Shown here: positions 1-8,778 of the stretch, piece by piece
How the letters are laid out: every line of letters starts with the position of its first letter
How positions within the stretch are numbered: position 1 is the first letter of the stretch
From: Allobosea sp. CS1GBMeth4
Lineage (GTDB): Bacteria > Pseudomonadota > Alphaproteobacteria > Rhizobiales > Beijerinckiaceae
NCBI RefSeq assembly: GCF_900185715.1
Contig: NZ_FYAS01000002.1
Location: 1 to 64,000, forward strand
DNA length: 64,000 bases
Direction: 5' to 3'
Notes under the pieces: generated by a model
Told to the model about the DNA's origin: nothing
The model's database searches: none
What the model saw: the letters and a program-made list of their open reading frames with translations, nothing else
Made by a program: the position numbers and the translations under genes

Positions 1-2
1 GA

Positions 3-575
3 GCCAAGCCGCAGCCGGCCGCTCCGGCGCCGGCGCGCCCGGCGCTCGACATGGAGGCCGAGCTCGAAATGGCGCTGGGGCTGAAGCCCGCGCCAGCCCG
101 GCCGGCCGCCGCCGAGGCGCCGCTGGTCGCCCCGCCGGTCTTCGCGCCGCCGAAACCCCCGGCGACCGAGCCCGTCAAGGCGGAAGACAGGAAGCCCGCC
201 CCGGCGAAGGAGCAGGCGCCGCCGGCTCCCGCCGCGGATCAAGCCAGGCCCGCCAAGTTCGCGCCCGTCTTCGACGACATGCTCGACGAGGCGCCGAAGG
301 CGGCCAACACCGATGCGCCGGAGGCGCCGGCAGCCCGGAGCGACGGCAAGCCGGCGGAAGCCAAACCCGTCGAGGCTCGTCGCGCCGAAGCCGAACCTGC
401 CGCCGAAGCCGAGCCCGCCCTCGACGCGAAGCCGGCCGAAACCAAGCCGGCCGAGGCCAAGCCCGCGGAGCCGAAGCCTGCCGCCAAGCCGCCGGAGGAC
501 GACCCGTTCTCGGTCGACGCGATCGAGGCGGAGTTCGCGCGCCTGCTCGGGCGCGACCCCAAGCCGAAGGGCTGA
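3..575 (+). CDS. fliO: C-terminal part of a probable FliO (flagellar export apparatus), cut by window start
   Basis: The frame is open from the first bases, so the true start lies upstream. What is visible is an Ala/Pro/Lys/Glu-rich low-complexity tail with repeated AEAKPAE-type units, ending in a short conserved-looking block (DPFSVDAIEAEFARLLGRD) before the stop. FliO is a small membrane protein that helps assemble the FliP ring of the flagellar type III export gate. In alphaproteobacteria it often carries a long Ala/Pro-rich cytoplasmic tail ending in a motif like this, and it lies just before fliP, as here (112 bp gap). The membrane segment that would prove the call is outside the window, so the name rests on context and the C-terminal block. 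Another proline-rich flagellar protein is possible. Confidence 0.55.
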   Translation, partial: AKPQPAAPAPARPALDMEAELEMALGLKPAPARPAAAEAPLVAPPVFAPPKPPATEPVKAEDRKPAPAKEQAPPAPAADQARPAKFAPVFDDMLDEAPKAANTDAPEAPAARSDGKPAEAKPVEARRAEAEPAAEAEPALDAKPAETKPAEAKPAEPKPAAKPPEDDPFSVDAIEAEFARLLGRDPKPKG

Positions 576-687
576 GCCGGTCGCCCGGTGAAAAGGCGCC
601 GGGGATAGCGCCGCAAACCCTCTTCGCCCGCCGGCGGGCCTTGCTCTAGCGTTCTGCCAGCCCGCGCCTTGATTCGGGCGGGGACGG

Positions 688-1455
688 ATGATGGGCAGGC
701 GGAGACCAACCGGATCGGAATTGCGATTGCGTCGGCTGGCGGGGCTCGCCGCGGGGCTCGGCGTGCTCGGAGCCGCCGCCGCGGTCCAGGCCCAGACGCT
801 CTCGCTCGATCTCGGCCAGGGCGGCGTCACCGAGCGGGCGCTGCAACTCATCGCGGCGATCACGGTGCTGTCGCTGGCGCCGTCGATCCTGATCATGGTG
901 ACCTCGTTCACCCGCATCGCGGTGGTGCTGTCGCTGCTGCGCTCGGCGATCGGAACGCAGACCGCGCCACCCAATGCGGTCATCGTCGGGCTCTCGCTGT
1001 TCCTGACCGGATTCGTGATGGCGCCGACGCTGAAGGAGGCCTATCGCGTCGCCGGAGCGCCCCTGATCGCCGGGCAGATGCAGCCGCAGGAGGCGTTCGA
1101 GCGCGGCATCGTGCCGTTCCGCGACTTCATGCTGAGGCATGTGCGCGAGAAGGATCTCGCCCTGTTCATGGAGATGTCGCGCGAGCCGAGGCCGGAGCGG
1201 CCGCAGGACATCCAGATCCAGGTGCTGGTGCCGGCTTTCATGATCTCGGAGCTGAGGCGCGCCTTCGAGATCGGGTTCCTGCTGTTCGTGCCGTTCCTGA
1301 TCATCGACCTGGTGGTCGCTTCGATCCTGATGTCGGTCGGCATGATGATGCTGCCGCCGGTGACCGTGGCGCTGCCGTTCAAGCTGATCTTCTTCGTCCT
1401 GGTCGACGGCTGGGGCCTGGTCGCGGGCTCGCTGGTCAAGAGCTATGGCAGTTGA
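688..1455 (+). CDS. fliP: FliP, flagellar type III export gate protein
   Basis: FliP forms, with FliQ and FliR, the core export channel in the flagellar basal body. The 255-residue protein has the usual family length. It has an N-terminal signal-like hydrophobic stretch (residues about 16-36), then the typical FliP sequence LAPSILIMVTSFTRI near residues 66-80, a cytoplasmic or periplasmic domain around 115-180 (including the FRDFMLRH block), and two closing membrane helices with FLLFVPFLIIDLVVAS and MMMLPPVTVALPFKL. The ATG at 688 follows a GGGGACGG ribosome site; a second ATG follows it directly. It is probably cotranscribed with the upstream fliO-like gene and converges on the TPR gene. The identification is secure. 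Confidence 0.97.
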   Translation: MMGRRRPTGSELRLRRLAGLAAGLGVLGAAAAVQAQTLSLDLGQGGVTERALQLIAAITVLSLAPSILIMVTSFTRIAVVLSLLRSAIGTQTAPPNAVIVGLSLFLTGFVMAPTLKEAYRVAGAPLIAGQMQPQEAFERGIVPFRDFMLRHVREKDLALFMEMSREPRPERPQDIQIQVLVPAFMISELRRAFEIGFLLFVPFLIIDLVVASILMSVGMMMLPPVTVALPFKLIFFVLVDGWGLVAGSLVKSYGS

Positions 1456-1557
1456 AGCGTGATTCCCACGTCGTTCCGGGCGCTGCGCGGGGGCAAGCCC
1501 GAGGCCGATGCACATTGACGCTGGTCCAGCGCGTCATGCTCGCCCTTGTGGCGAGCC

Positions 1558-4500
1558 TCAGCCCTGGCCCGGCTTCGGGCCGGCATTGGCCGCATCGGTC
1601 GCGCCCGGCTTGCGGCGTTCGCGCACCGTGCTGGAATAGGCCGGGTAGCGCTTGCGGTATTCCTTGAGGAAGTCGGTCATGGTGTCGGATCCGGCGGCCG
1701 AGCGCGCGGCCTCGCGGATGTCGGCGGCGCTGGCGCGGCTCGCGCCGGTGACGAAGCCGAACAGCCGGGCATCGGCACCCTGGGCCATCTTGGCGGCGAA
1801 CTTGGTGCGCAGGCGGTCGAGCGAGAGCGCCTCGTCCGACATGACATAGGCGATCGCGGCGCGCATTACGTCGCCGCGCTCGCCGTCGCCGAGCGGCGTC
1901 TGGCCGCGCCAGCTCTCGCCGAGGATGCGTTCGAGCGCCTCGCCCGCCTCGCGCCAGCGCCGGCCGCTCCACAGGATGTCGGCATGGAGCCGGTCGACCT
2001 CCGGCCCGCTCTCGCCTTCCAGCAGATCGAGCGCCTGATCGGTGCGCGAGAGATCGGACAGGGCCTTGGCCTCGAGCAGGAGGCGGGCGCGCTTGACGTC
2101 GCCGGGCAGTTCGGCGAGGCGGGTCGAGACGATCGCCTGCAGGGCCTCCGCCGGCTGCCCGTTCATCAGCCGGATCATCGCCAGCCGCGCCGCGACGGTG
2201 GAGCGCGCGGCGCCGGTCAGGCGCCGGTCCATCTGATATTGCAGGATCTCGCTGGCCTGGTCGAGCAGGTCGAGCTCGACCAGCCGGTCGGCGAGCAGGC
2301 GCGTGATCTCGTCGCCGCGCCGGCCGATCGGCAGGAATTCCTTGAAGTCGTAGAACAGGGCCAGGGCGTCGAACCGGGGCAGCTGCTCGAGATTGGGGTC
2401 GCTGAACAGAGCCTCGAAGCGCTGGGCGGTCTCGTCGTGCATCAGCCGCGTCGCGGGATGCTCCGGGAAGACCTCGTTGGCGCGCCGCGCGGTCTGGAAG
2501 GCGTCACGCCAGCGCTGCTGCTCGACGTAGAGGCGGCCGAGCTCGGCCAGAGCCTCGATCTCGATCTCGCCGCCACGCCAGATCGCTGAGACCGTCTCGA
2601 GCCGCGCGATGGCCTCGTCGGCCGGCAGGTCGGCCCGCTTCTCGGCGCGGGCGAGCTTGACGGCGCGCAGCTGCGCCTCGGCCGCGACCGGCCGGCTCTT
2701 GGCGTCGAAGAGCGGGCGGTAATCCGCCAGCGCGGCGTCCGGCCGGCCGCTGACGTCGTCGAGCCTGGCGCGCAGCAGCGCGAGCTCCTCGGCATTCACC
2801 AGCTCGTCCGGCATCTCGCCGAGGCGGGCGATCTGCTTCTCCGCCACGGTCGGTTCGCCCATGGCGAGCGCCGCCCGCGCCATCGCCGGACGGAACTCGG
2901 CCTGGAGGTCGGCCGGGTAGCGGTCGAGGATCGCTTCCGCCCGCCGGAAGCCGGCCAGCGCCTGGGCGTTGCGGCCGAGGCGGTGCTCGGAGAGGGCGCG
3001 CCAGAGCCCGATCTCGGCCTCGTCGCGGATCGGGGCGGCATCGAAGGCCTTGAGCGCCTCGGTGCTGCGGTTCATTCGGGTCGCGATCACGCCGCGCAGG
3101 AAGAGCGCGTCGCGATTGCCGCGCATGGCGGCGTCGTCGGCCAGCAGCGCGTTGAGCGGCCCGGCGGCCTCCGCCGCCATGCCGTTGACGGTGAGGAAAC
3201 GCGCCAGCCGCAGCCGGGCCTCGGATTTGCGGGCGCGCGACGCGCTGGCGACGTCGCGCAGCAGGGCCGCGGCCTGGTCGCGAATGTCGCCCACATGCAG
3301 GGCGGTCCAGCTCGCGCTGTCGAGCAGCGGGGCCGCCGGGGGAGCCTTCTGCTCCGTCTCACTCGGCGTGCCGGCGTCGAGGCTGACGAGCAGGCCGTTG
3401 CCGCGGCTGATCACCACTTGCTCGGTGTCGGCACGGACGGCCAGGTCGTCCGCGACGGCGCTGACGACGACACCATGGGCGCTCTGCGGCAGGCCGAACT
3501 CGACGAAGCGATAGGGTTTGGAGACCGCCCGCGTCGGGCCGAGCGCGGTCGCGACCGCGAGCGCGGGGCCACCTTCGCCATTGTCGAGCCAGTGCACGCC
3601 GGTCAGGCCCGGCACCGGCACGGCGACGATGGTCTGGCCGCGCTCGTCCGCGTCGCGGCGCGGGCTGAAGGCTCCGGCCGGCTTGCCACCGTTGTCGCCG
3701 AAGCTCAGGGACCATTGCGGCCCGTCGTCGGACAACCGCACGATCTGCTGGCGGCGCGTCTTCAGCCTGACGACGGTGACCTTGGCCTCGCGCGTCACGG
3801 TCACGTCCTGGATCAGGGCCGGGAGGACGTCCTTCAGCTTGTCGGGCTCGAGCCGGTCGCGCGTATCGAAGACGAGCGTGACGCGCCCGGGTTCGGCGAA
3901 GGCGGCGGCGCCCGTCGGGCGCGAGAAGCGGAAATCGATGCGGCCGTCGCCGCCATCGGCGGTGGCGGCGATCTGGATGTCCTGCGGCGGTGCGTCGGCG
4001 GCGATCGCCGCGACCGGCTTGGGCTGGGCCTGCGGCGCCTCCGCCTTCGGGGCGGCGGGCGAGGGCTGCGCGACCGGCTTCTGCTCCGCCGGCTTCTGCT
4101 CCGCCGGCTTGCCGTCGCCCGGCGGGGCGGCCTGCAGGTCGGCGAGGGAGAGCGGCATGGCGGCGCCCGGGTGCGAGAGGTCGACGATCCAGCCGCCTTC
4201 GTCGCGGAAGCTGCGGAGCTGGCGGTCCTTCGGCACGGTGAAGACGAGCTGCGTCGCATCCGGCCGGATCGTCGCCTGCTCGAGCGTGAAGTCGGCCGGC
4301 AGCAGGCTGCGGATCTGCGACGGCGTCACCGCCAGAGCCTGGTCGAAGCTCAGTGTCAGCCTGCCGTCGTCGAGCACGGGCGTCAGCATGGCTTCCGGCG
4401 GGGCGGAGAACATCAGCCGGTCGAGCGTCGGCAGGCGGGCGCTGCGGAAGCCGAGGGGCTTCGGCACCGGCGCCGGCATGCGGGCGATCTCGCGGGCGCG

Positions 4501-4953
4501 CGCCTCGGCGAGGCGCAGGCGCTGCGTCAGCTCGGCGAGGACGTCCGGCGGCAGGCCGGGCAGCTGGCCGGTCCAGTTTTCGGGCAGGAGGTCGACGAAG
4601 GCGCGGTCGCCCGCCTCGAGCAGGTTGGCGCGATAGGGGCGCGCGAGCGCGAGACGCAGGCCGCGCTGGTCGGGATCGACCCGCACCACCGAGACATAAT
4701 TGGGAAGCTCGGCGGCGAGCCGGCTCGGATCGAGCTGCACCGGCTGGCTGAAGCCGATCACGACGACGCCGTTGGCGACGCGCACCCGCGTCGTCACCGG
4801 CTCGTCGAAGGTGAAGGCGAGGCGCCCGAAGCCGGCGCGCATGGCTTCGCCGCGCAAGGTCGCGGTGGCGGCGGCGGCCGGCGCGGAAAGGCCGGCAGCG
4901 AGGCTCAGCGCCGCCAGGCCGATGCCGAAGCTCAGGGACCGCAGGATACGCAA
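1558..4953 (-). CDS. Large exported TPR-repeat protein of the flagellar cluster
   Basis: A 1131-residue protein with a clear signal peptide (about residues 1-29, hydrophobic core GIGLAALSLAAGLSA, then APAAAA). Residues about 30-270 look like beta-rich adhesion or AMIN-like modules, with repeated patterns of the type LTLSFDQ and LVFTV. A low-complexity AEQKPAEQKP linker follows near 285-310, then another beta-rich part. From about 560 to 1050 it is alpha-helical with TPR-like units such as GLWRALSEHRLGRNAQALAGFRRAE. It converges on fliP. It probably once followed motE in a leftward operon, with the PIN gene now between them. Its place among fliP, motE and fliM suggests a periplasmic motility role, perhaps around the motor or stator, but I do not recognise a named family. 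Confidence 0.8.
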   Translation of the reverse strand: MRILRSLSFGIGLAALSLAAGLSAPAAAATATLRGEAMRAGFGRLAFTFDEPVTTRVRVANGVVVIGFSQPVQLDPSRLAAELPNYVSVVRVDPDQRGLRLALARPYRANLLEAGDRAFVDLLPENWTGQLPGLPPDVLAELTQRLRLAEARAREIARMPAPVPKPLGFRSARLPTLDRLMFSAPPEAMLTPVLDDGRLTLSFDQALAVTPSQIRSLLPADFTLEQATIRPDATQLVFTVPKDRQLRSFRDEGGWIVDLSHPGAAMPLSLADLQAAPPGDGKPAEQKPAEQKPVAQPSPAAPKAEAPQAQPKPVAAIAADAPPQDIQIAATADGGDGRIDFRFSRPTGAAAFAEPGRVTLVFDTRDRLEPDKLKDVLPALIQDVTVTREAKVTVVRLKTRRQQIVRLSDDGPQWSLSFGDNGGKPAGAFSPRRDADERGQTIVAVPVPGLTGVHWLDNGEGGPALAVATALGPTRAVSKPYRFVEFGLPQSAHGVVVSAVADDLAVRADTEQVVISRGNGLLVSLDAGTPSETEQKAPPAAPLLDSASWTALHVGDIRDQAAALLRDVASASRARKSEARLRLARFLTVNGMAAEAAGPLNALLADDAAMRGNRDALFLRGVIATRMNRSTEALKAFDAAPIRDEAEIGLWRALSEHRLGRNAQALAGFRRAEAILDRYPADLQAEFRPAMARAALAMGEPTVAEKQIARLGEMPDELVNAEELALLRARLDDVSGRPDAALADYRPLFDAKSRPVAAEAQLRAVKLARAEKRADLPADEAIARLETVSAIWRGGEIEIEALAELGRLYVEQQRWRDAFQTARRANEVFPEHPATRLMHDETAQRFEALFSDPNLEQLPRFDALALFYDFKEFLPIGRRGDEITRLLADRLVELDLLDQASEILQYQMDRRLTGAARSTVAARLAMIRLMNGQPAEALQAIVSTRLAELPGDVKRARLLLEAKALSDLSRTDQALDLLEGESGPEVDRLHADILWSGRRWREAGEALERILGESWRGQTPLGDGERGDVMRAAIAYVMSDEALSLDRLRTKFAAKMAQGADARLFGFVTGASRASAADIREAARSAAGSDTMTDFLKEYRKRYPAYSSTVRERRKPGATDAANAGPKPGQG

Positions 4954-5031
4954 GACCGCAACTCAACCCGACGCGATTGGCGAAAGCGGCGAGGCGCCGC
5001 TCCGACTCGCGGGGAGGCTAGCCCGCCAAGG

Positions 5032-5046
5032 ATAACGGGCGGTTAA
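5032..5046 (-). promoter_or_regulatory. CtrA-like box upstream of the TPR gene
   Basis: On the minus strand the site reads TTAACCGCCCGTTAT, that is TTAA-N7-TTAT. This is one base off the CtrA consensus TTAA-N7-TTAA. It lies about 80 bp upstream of the TPR gene start at 4953, in promoter range. CtrA control is inferred from the motif and from the better copy at 9361-9375. Confidence 0.4.
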
Positions 5047-5173
5047 GGGGCCCTTCGTGCGCGGCGGCTCGCCGCCGCCATGCGCGAGGGGAGCGCCGCG
5101 GCGGCAATAACCCGTCTGTCGCCTGCAAGCGCACAGCGCGACCGGCTCGGCCGCCAGAACCCGAGGGCCCGTC

Positions 5174-6292
5174 ATGAGTGACATCATCATCGATGCGAAT
5201 ACGCTGAGGCATATCGGGCGCGGCAATCGCAGCGCGGCCGAGGCCCTGAGGAAGATGCTGGCGTCCGGCCGCAAGGTCTATATCGCGACGGCGGCCTACA
5301 ACGAGGTCGTCCACGGCATCGATCCGCCGCTGAACCAGCAGTACCGCCAGTTGCTGGAGGATCTGGATATCCGGGTGCCGCCCGCTTCGCGGCGGGCGGA
5401 TATGATCAAGCCGAGAGGCGACGTCTACGCCGACAATATCCAGATCGCCGCCGACCCGCCCAGGAACGCGCCCGGAGCGATGACCGAATACGGCGGGAGA
5501 AGGGATCCGGTGACCGGCCTGAAGAGCCGGCCCGGCGACGTGTTCGTCGCAGCCGAAGCGAAGGCGCTCGATGCCGAGCTCTTCACCCTCGACGACGCGC
5601 TGGCGCGGCGGGCCAGGGCCCAGGGCGTCAGGATCGCCCCGGAATCATCGATCCCGGCCTCTCCCGGGCCGGAAGACGTGATGGTCGCCCGCCAGCTGCT
5701 GCGCGACGCGGCCCCGGCGGCGCGCCTGCTTTCGCTCAACGGCCTGAAAGCGAGCCTGCTCGCTGCGAAAGCGGCGTTCAAGACCGGGCTGATAGATGCG
5801 TTCGCGGCTCCCAGCCTCGCCTCGCTCATTCCCGACGTCGTGCTGGCGATCGCAGACAAGGTCGCCGTGCGGGACGCGATCCGGCGCATCCAGACGAAAT
5901 TCATCAAGGAAGGCTTCGCGAAGGGTGTGGCCGCCGGCGTGATGGGCTGGACCGAGGAGGAGGTCAAATCGAACCTGCTGAACCGGGTCTCGCATTTCCG
6001 CGTCCGCGGGCTGGGCGACGCCGCAGGCACCCTCAAGCTGCCGTACATCCTCCAGGTCGCGGAGGTCTATGAGAACTACGCGGTGAACATCGGCTTCCTG
6101 TACAGTTCGTCGAAGTCCCTGGAATGGAAAAAAGCCATCCGGGACAAAGGTTTCGAGACGCTCAGGAAGCGCGGCTACCGGTTCGAGGGCGGGGAGGCCA
6201 TGCTGTTCGAGTTCGATTTCGTCGACAAGCTCGCCTTCGTCATCCACCACGAGACCGACGCGATGGTGGCGCGTGCGATCCGGTACCGCTGA
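5174..6292 (+). CDS. PIN-domain nuclease-like protein with a long unknown C-terminal domain
   Basis: The first 160 or so of 372 residues read as a PIN fold. It has IIIDANTL at the N-terminus (D7), an acidic helix residue in YNEVVHG (E44), PGDVFVAAEA (D122) and LFTLDDALARRA (D140/D141). These match the four acidic metal-binding positions of PIN RNases. Residues 165-372 form a separate, mostly helical domain that I do not recognise. Stand-alone VapC toxins are about 130-140 residues, so this is far longer. No antitoxin-sized gene adjoins it. It lies opposite in strand to motE and the TPR gene, inside the flagellar cluster. It uses AGA, AGG and ATA codons that the flagellar genes largely avoid. 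Foreign origin and an RNase or effector-like role are inferences. The ATG at 5174 follows GAGGG. Confidence 0.7.
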   Translation: MSDIIIDANTLRHIGRGNRSAAEALRKMLASGRKVYIATAAYNEVVHGIDPPLNQQYRQLLEDLDIRVPPASRRADMIKPRGDVYADNIQIAADPPRNAPGAMTEYGGRRDPVTGLKSRPGDVFVAAEAKALDAELFTLDDALARRARAQGVRIAPESSIPASPGPEDVMVARQLLRDAAPAARLLSLNGLKASLLAAKAAFKTGLIDAFAAPSLASLIPDVVLAIADKVAVRDAIRRIQTKFIKEGFAKGVAAGVMGWTEEEVKSNLLNRVSHFRVRGLGDAAGTLKLPYILQVAEVYENYAVNIGFLYSSSKSLEWKKAIRDKGFETLRKRGYRFEGGEAMLFEFDFVDKLAFVIHHETDAMVARAIRYR

Positions 6293-6359
6293 GATCGGCG
6301 TCCCGGAGCGCGCTGTCGCCGCCCGCCCTGTCCGGGCGGAGCGGATGGCGAGGTCGTCG

Positions 6360-7160
6360 TCAGCGCCGCGGCGCAGGCTCGATCGCCGGCAGCTCGCTGC
6401 CCGCCGGTGCCGGAGCCGGGGCGCGCTCGCCCTGGGTGGCGGCCGGCCGGCCGCGCAGGGAGAGGGCGACGGTCAACCGCTCCGCCGCCTCCGGCGACAT
6501 GACGGCGAGGACCTCCGACATCTTGCGGGGGCTCATCTTCTGGACGACCGGGACCAGGATGTCGAGCGCGAGGCGGTCGAAGACGCGGGCGGCGTCCTTG
6601 GGCTTCATCGCCTCGTACATGATGACCAGGTTCTTGACCGCCTGGTTCTCCTCGCCCTCCTGCTTGCGCGGGCCCTCGACCTTCTCTTCCAGCGCCTTGA
6701 GGTCGTCGACGCGGCCGCCGAGCTTCTTCTCGGCCGAGTCGAGCAGCTTCTCGCGCATGTCGAGCTCGCGCATGCGCGCCTCGATCTCCTCGCGGCGCTG
6801 GCCGAGGCGCTCGAGCAGGGCCTTCTCGGCCGGCGACACCGGCTGCGCGGTGCCGTTCATCAGGCCAGCCTTGTTGTTCGGAGCTGCGTCGCGCTTGGCC
6901 TGTTCCTCGGGCGGGAGTTTCTGCGCCGGCGGATCGATTGTCCCGGTGGTCTCCGGGTCCATGAAGACGTCGGGCTGATGGGCCTTGGCGATGATCTTGG
7001 CGAGGCCCCAGACCTCCTTCTCCGGCTTCGCGGTGAACACCGGGGGGCTGGCAGGGATCTTGCCCGGAGCGGGTTCCGCCACCCAGCCGAGCAGCTTCAG
7101 CGCCAGGAGTCCCATGGCGCCGAGGATGACGGCCGGAATGAGGCGGGGAGACTGGATCAC
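6360..7160 (-). CDS. motE: MotE-family motility protein
   Basis: 266 residues from a GTG start whose GTGA overlaps the stop of the upstream DUF6468 gene by 4 bases, the usual sign of translational coupling. A longer frame from 7406 exists but would overlap that gene by 250 bases and lacks support. The protein begins with a short membrane-crossing segment (LIPAVILGAMGLLALKLLG), then a disordered linker, a coiled coil (about residues 95-165, rich in E, R, K and L) and a C-terminal MgtE-N-like block (YEAMKPKDAARVFDRL, ILVPVVQKMSPRKMSEVLAVM). MotE-type proteins are periplasmic partners or chaperones for motor proteins in rhizobia. It is the last gene of the fliL-fliM-DUF6468-motE operon. Confidence 0.8.
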   Translation of the reverse strand: MIQSPRLIPAVILGAMGLLALKLLGWVAEPAPGKIPASPPVFTAKPEKEVWGLAKIIAKAHQPDVFMDPETTGTIDPPAQKLPPEEQAKRDAAPNNKAGLMNGTAQPVSPAEKALLERLGQRREEIEARMRELDMREKLLDSAEKKLGGRVDDLKALEEKVEGPRKQEGEENQAVKNLVIMYEAMKPKDAARVFDRLALDILVPVVQKMSPRKMSEVLAVMSPEAAERLTVALSLRGRPAATQGERAPAPAPAGSELPAIEPAPRR

Positions 7161-7603
7161 GCGGCCTGACCTTCCAGCCTGCGGGCGGCGCGGGCGCGGA
7201 TCGCGGCGGCCGCGTCGGCGGCGCCGGCCATGCGCGAGACGGCCGGCTTCTCGGGCGCGGGCTCGGCCTTCGGAGCCACCATGCTGGCGGCGCCGACGAT
7301 CTGGCCGATGCGCTCCATCACACTCTGGCCGGCCTCGATCTGCTGGGCGAGGTCGGCGGCGTAGCGCTCGGCGGTGCGCAGGCGCTCCGCCAGGGTGCGG
7401 TCGCAATCGCCCAGGGTCAGTTTCAGGCCGGCGATGGCGCGCTCGGCCGTGTCGGTGGCCGAGATCAGGGCGCCGATGGTCTGGCGCATCGCGCTTTCGT
7501 CCGCCTTCAGCCGCTCGATGCGTTTGGCGAGCACGAAGCTGGTGACGATGGTGGCGACCAGCAGGCAGGCGACCAGCACGTCCGCGATCAGGTTGATGGT
7601 CAT
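7157..7603 (-). CDS. DUF6468 flagellar-cluster membrane protein
   Basis: 148 residues with one N-terminal membrane helix (LIADVLVACLLVATIVTSFVLA), then a charged, heptad-like coiled coil (about residues 25-95, RIERLKADESAMRQTIGAL) and an Ala-rich tail. This architecture and its place between fliM and motE match the uncharacterised DUF6468 proteins of alphaproteobacterial flagellar operons. It starts 16 bp after fliM ends and overlaps motE by 4 bases, so the genes are cotranscribed. No catalytic motif is visible. A structural or assembly role at the motor is inferred only from position. Confidence 0.75.
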   Translation of the reverse strand: MTINLIADVLVACLLVATIVTSFVLAKRIERLKADESAMRQTIGALISATDTAERAIAGLKLTLGDCDRTLAERLRTAERYAADLAQQIEAGQSVMERIGQIVGAASMVAPKAEPAPEKPAVSRMAGAADAAAAIRARAARRLEGQAA

Positions 7604-7619
7604 GCGGAGGTCTCCCTGC

Positions 7620-8747
7620 TCAGGACGCCGGATTGAGATGGCTGGTGTCGAAGGCCGCCATGGTCGTCTTCGAGCGCCGCAGCGGGCTGACGACCTGGAC
7701 GGCGATCTTGTCGTCGACGCGTCCGATCCGGCCCTCGCTGACGATGAAGTCGCCGCAGCGCAGCGAGGCGACCGAGTCGGGGCGGGCGTCGAACATCAGC
7801 GTGTCGCCGATCTCGAGCTTCATCACCCGCTTCAGCGGCATGGTGCATTCGTGCAGGACGCATCTGACCGGGACGTCCGCCTGCCAGACCTCGGTGGCGA
7901 GGTGGTTTTCCCAGATCGGGTCACGCCCGAGCTTCTCGCCCATGAAGCTCTCGAGCAGCAATTCGCGGATCGGCTCGATGGTCGCATAGGGCAGGAGCAG
8001 GTGGAGCGAGCCGCCGCGGCCCTCCATGTCGAAGCGCAGCTCGACCCGGATGGCGGCGTTGGCGGGGCGCGAGATCGAGACGAAGCGCGGGTTGGACTCG
8101 ATCCGGTCGATCTTGAAGTTCACCGGCGAGAGCGGCCGGAAGGCGGCCTCGGCATCGCCGAGCACGACGCCGATGACGCGGCGCAGCAGGCTCATCTCGA
8201 TCGAGGTGAAGGGGCGACCGTCGACGCGGGACGCCGCCTGGCCGCGCTTGCCGCCGAGCATGGTGTCGAGCACGGAGTAGGTGAGGGCGGACTCGATGGT
8301 GACGAGGCCGAAGTTGTCCCATTCCTCTGCCCTGAACACGGCGAGCATCGCCGGCAGCGAGATCGAGTTGATGTAGTCGCCGAAGCGCACCGATCGGATG
8401 CCCTCCAGCGTCACCTCGACATTGTCGCTGAACAGGTTGCGCAGGCTGGTCGACAGCAGCCGGACCAGACGCTCGAAGATGATCTCGAGCATCGGCAGGC
8501 GTTCATAGGTGACCGAACCCGAATCGACGATCGCCTGGATGCCGTTGCGGCCGCCCCGGCCGTCATCCCCGATGGAGAAGCCGAGCATGGTATCGATCTC
8601 GTCCTGAGTCATCAGGCGGTCGATATTGGCCTCGGTCTCGCTGCTCTCGTCGACGATGTCGGGCATGGCCGCCCATTCGGCGGCCATGCCCTCCGGCGTC
8701 AGCGGGGCCTTGTCCTTGTCCGGCGCTTCGAGATCGTTGCTGGCCAT
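7620..8747 (-). CDS. fliM: FliM, flagellar motor switch protein
   Basis: FliM, in the cytoplasmic C-ring, binds CheY-P through its N-terminus and sets rotation direction. The 375-residue protein shows LMTQDEIDTMLGF near residues 45-57. In classical FliM this N-terminal LSQDEIDALL motif is the CheY-binding site; here it is preceded by about 45 extra residues. The middle domain contains RNLFSDNVEVTLEGIRSVRFGDYINSI, typical of FliM, and a SpoA-like domain closes the protein (VRCVLHECTMPLKRVMKLEIGDTLMF). It lies 31 bp after fliL and before DUF6468 on the minus strand. Length is slightly above the usual 330-350 because of the N-terminal extension. Confidence 0.95.
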   Translation of the reverse strand: MASNDLEAPDKDKAPLTPEGMAAEWAAMPDIVDESSETEANIDRLMTQDEIDTMLGFSIGDDGRGGRNGIQAIVDSGSVTYERLPMLEIIFERLVRLLSTSLRNLFSDNVEVTLEGIRSVRFGDYINSISLPAMLAVFRAEEWDNFGLVTIESALTYSVLDTMLGGKRGQAASRVDGRPFTSIEMSLLRRVIGVVLGDAEAAFRPLSPVNFKIDRIESNPRFVSISRPANAAIRVELRFDMEGRGGSLHLLLPYATIEPIRELLLESFMGEKLGRDPIWENHLATEVWQADVPVRCVLHECTMPLKRVMKLEIGDTLMFDARPDSVASLRCGDFIVSEGRIGRVDDKIAVQVVSPLRRSKTTMAAFDTSHLNPAS

Positions 8748-8778
8748 GGCGGTCTGCTCTGGACGGGGTGGGCGGCCG

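Noticed and set aside
51..709. Repeats of AEAKPAE-type sequence as tandem DNA repeats
   Set aside because: They are protein-level low complexity in the fliO-like tail, with variable DNA sequence and no exact unit.
7161..7406. N-terminal extension of the motE frame up to 7406
   Set aside because: It overlaps DUF6468 by 250 bases and is Arg-rich; the GTG at 7160 couples to the DUF6468 stop.
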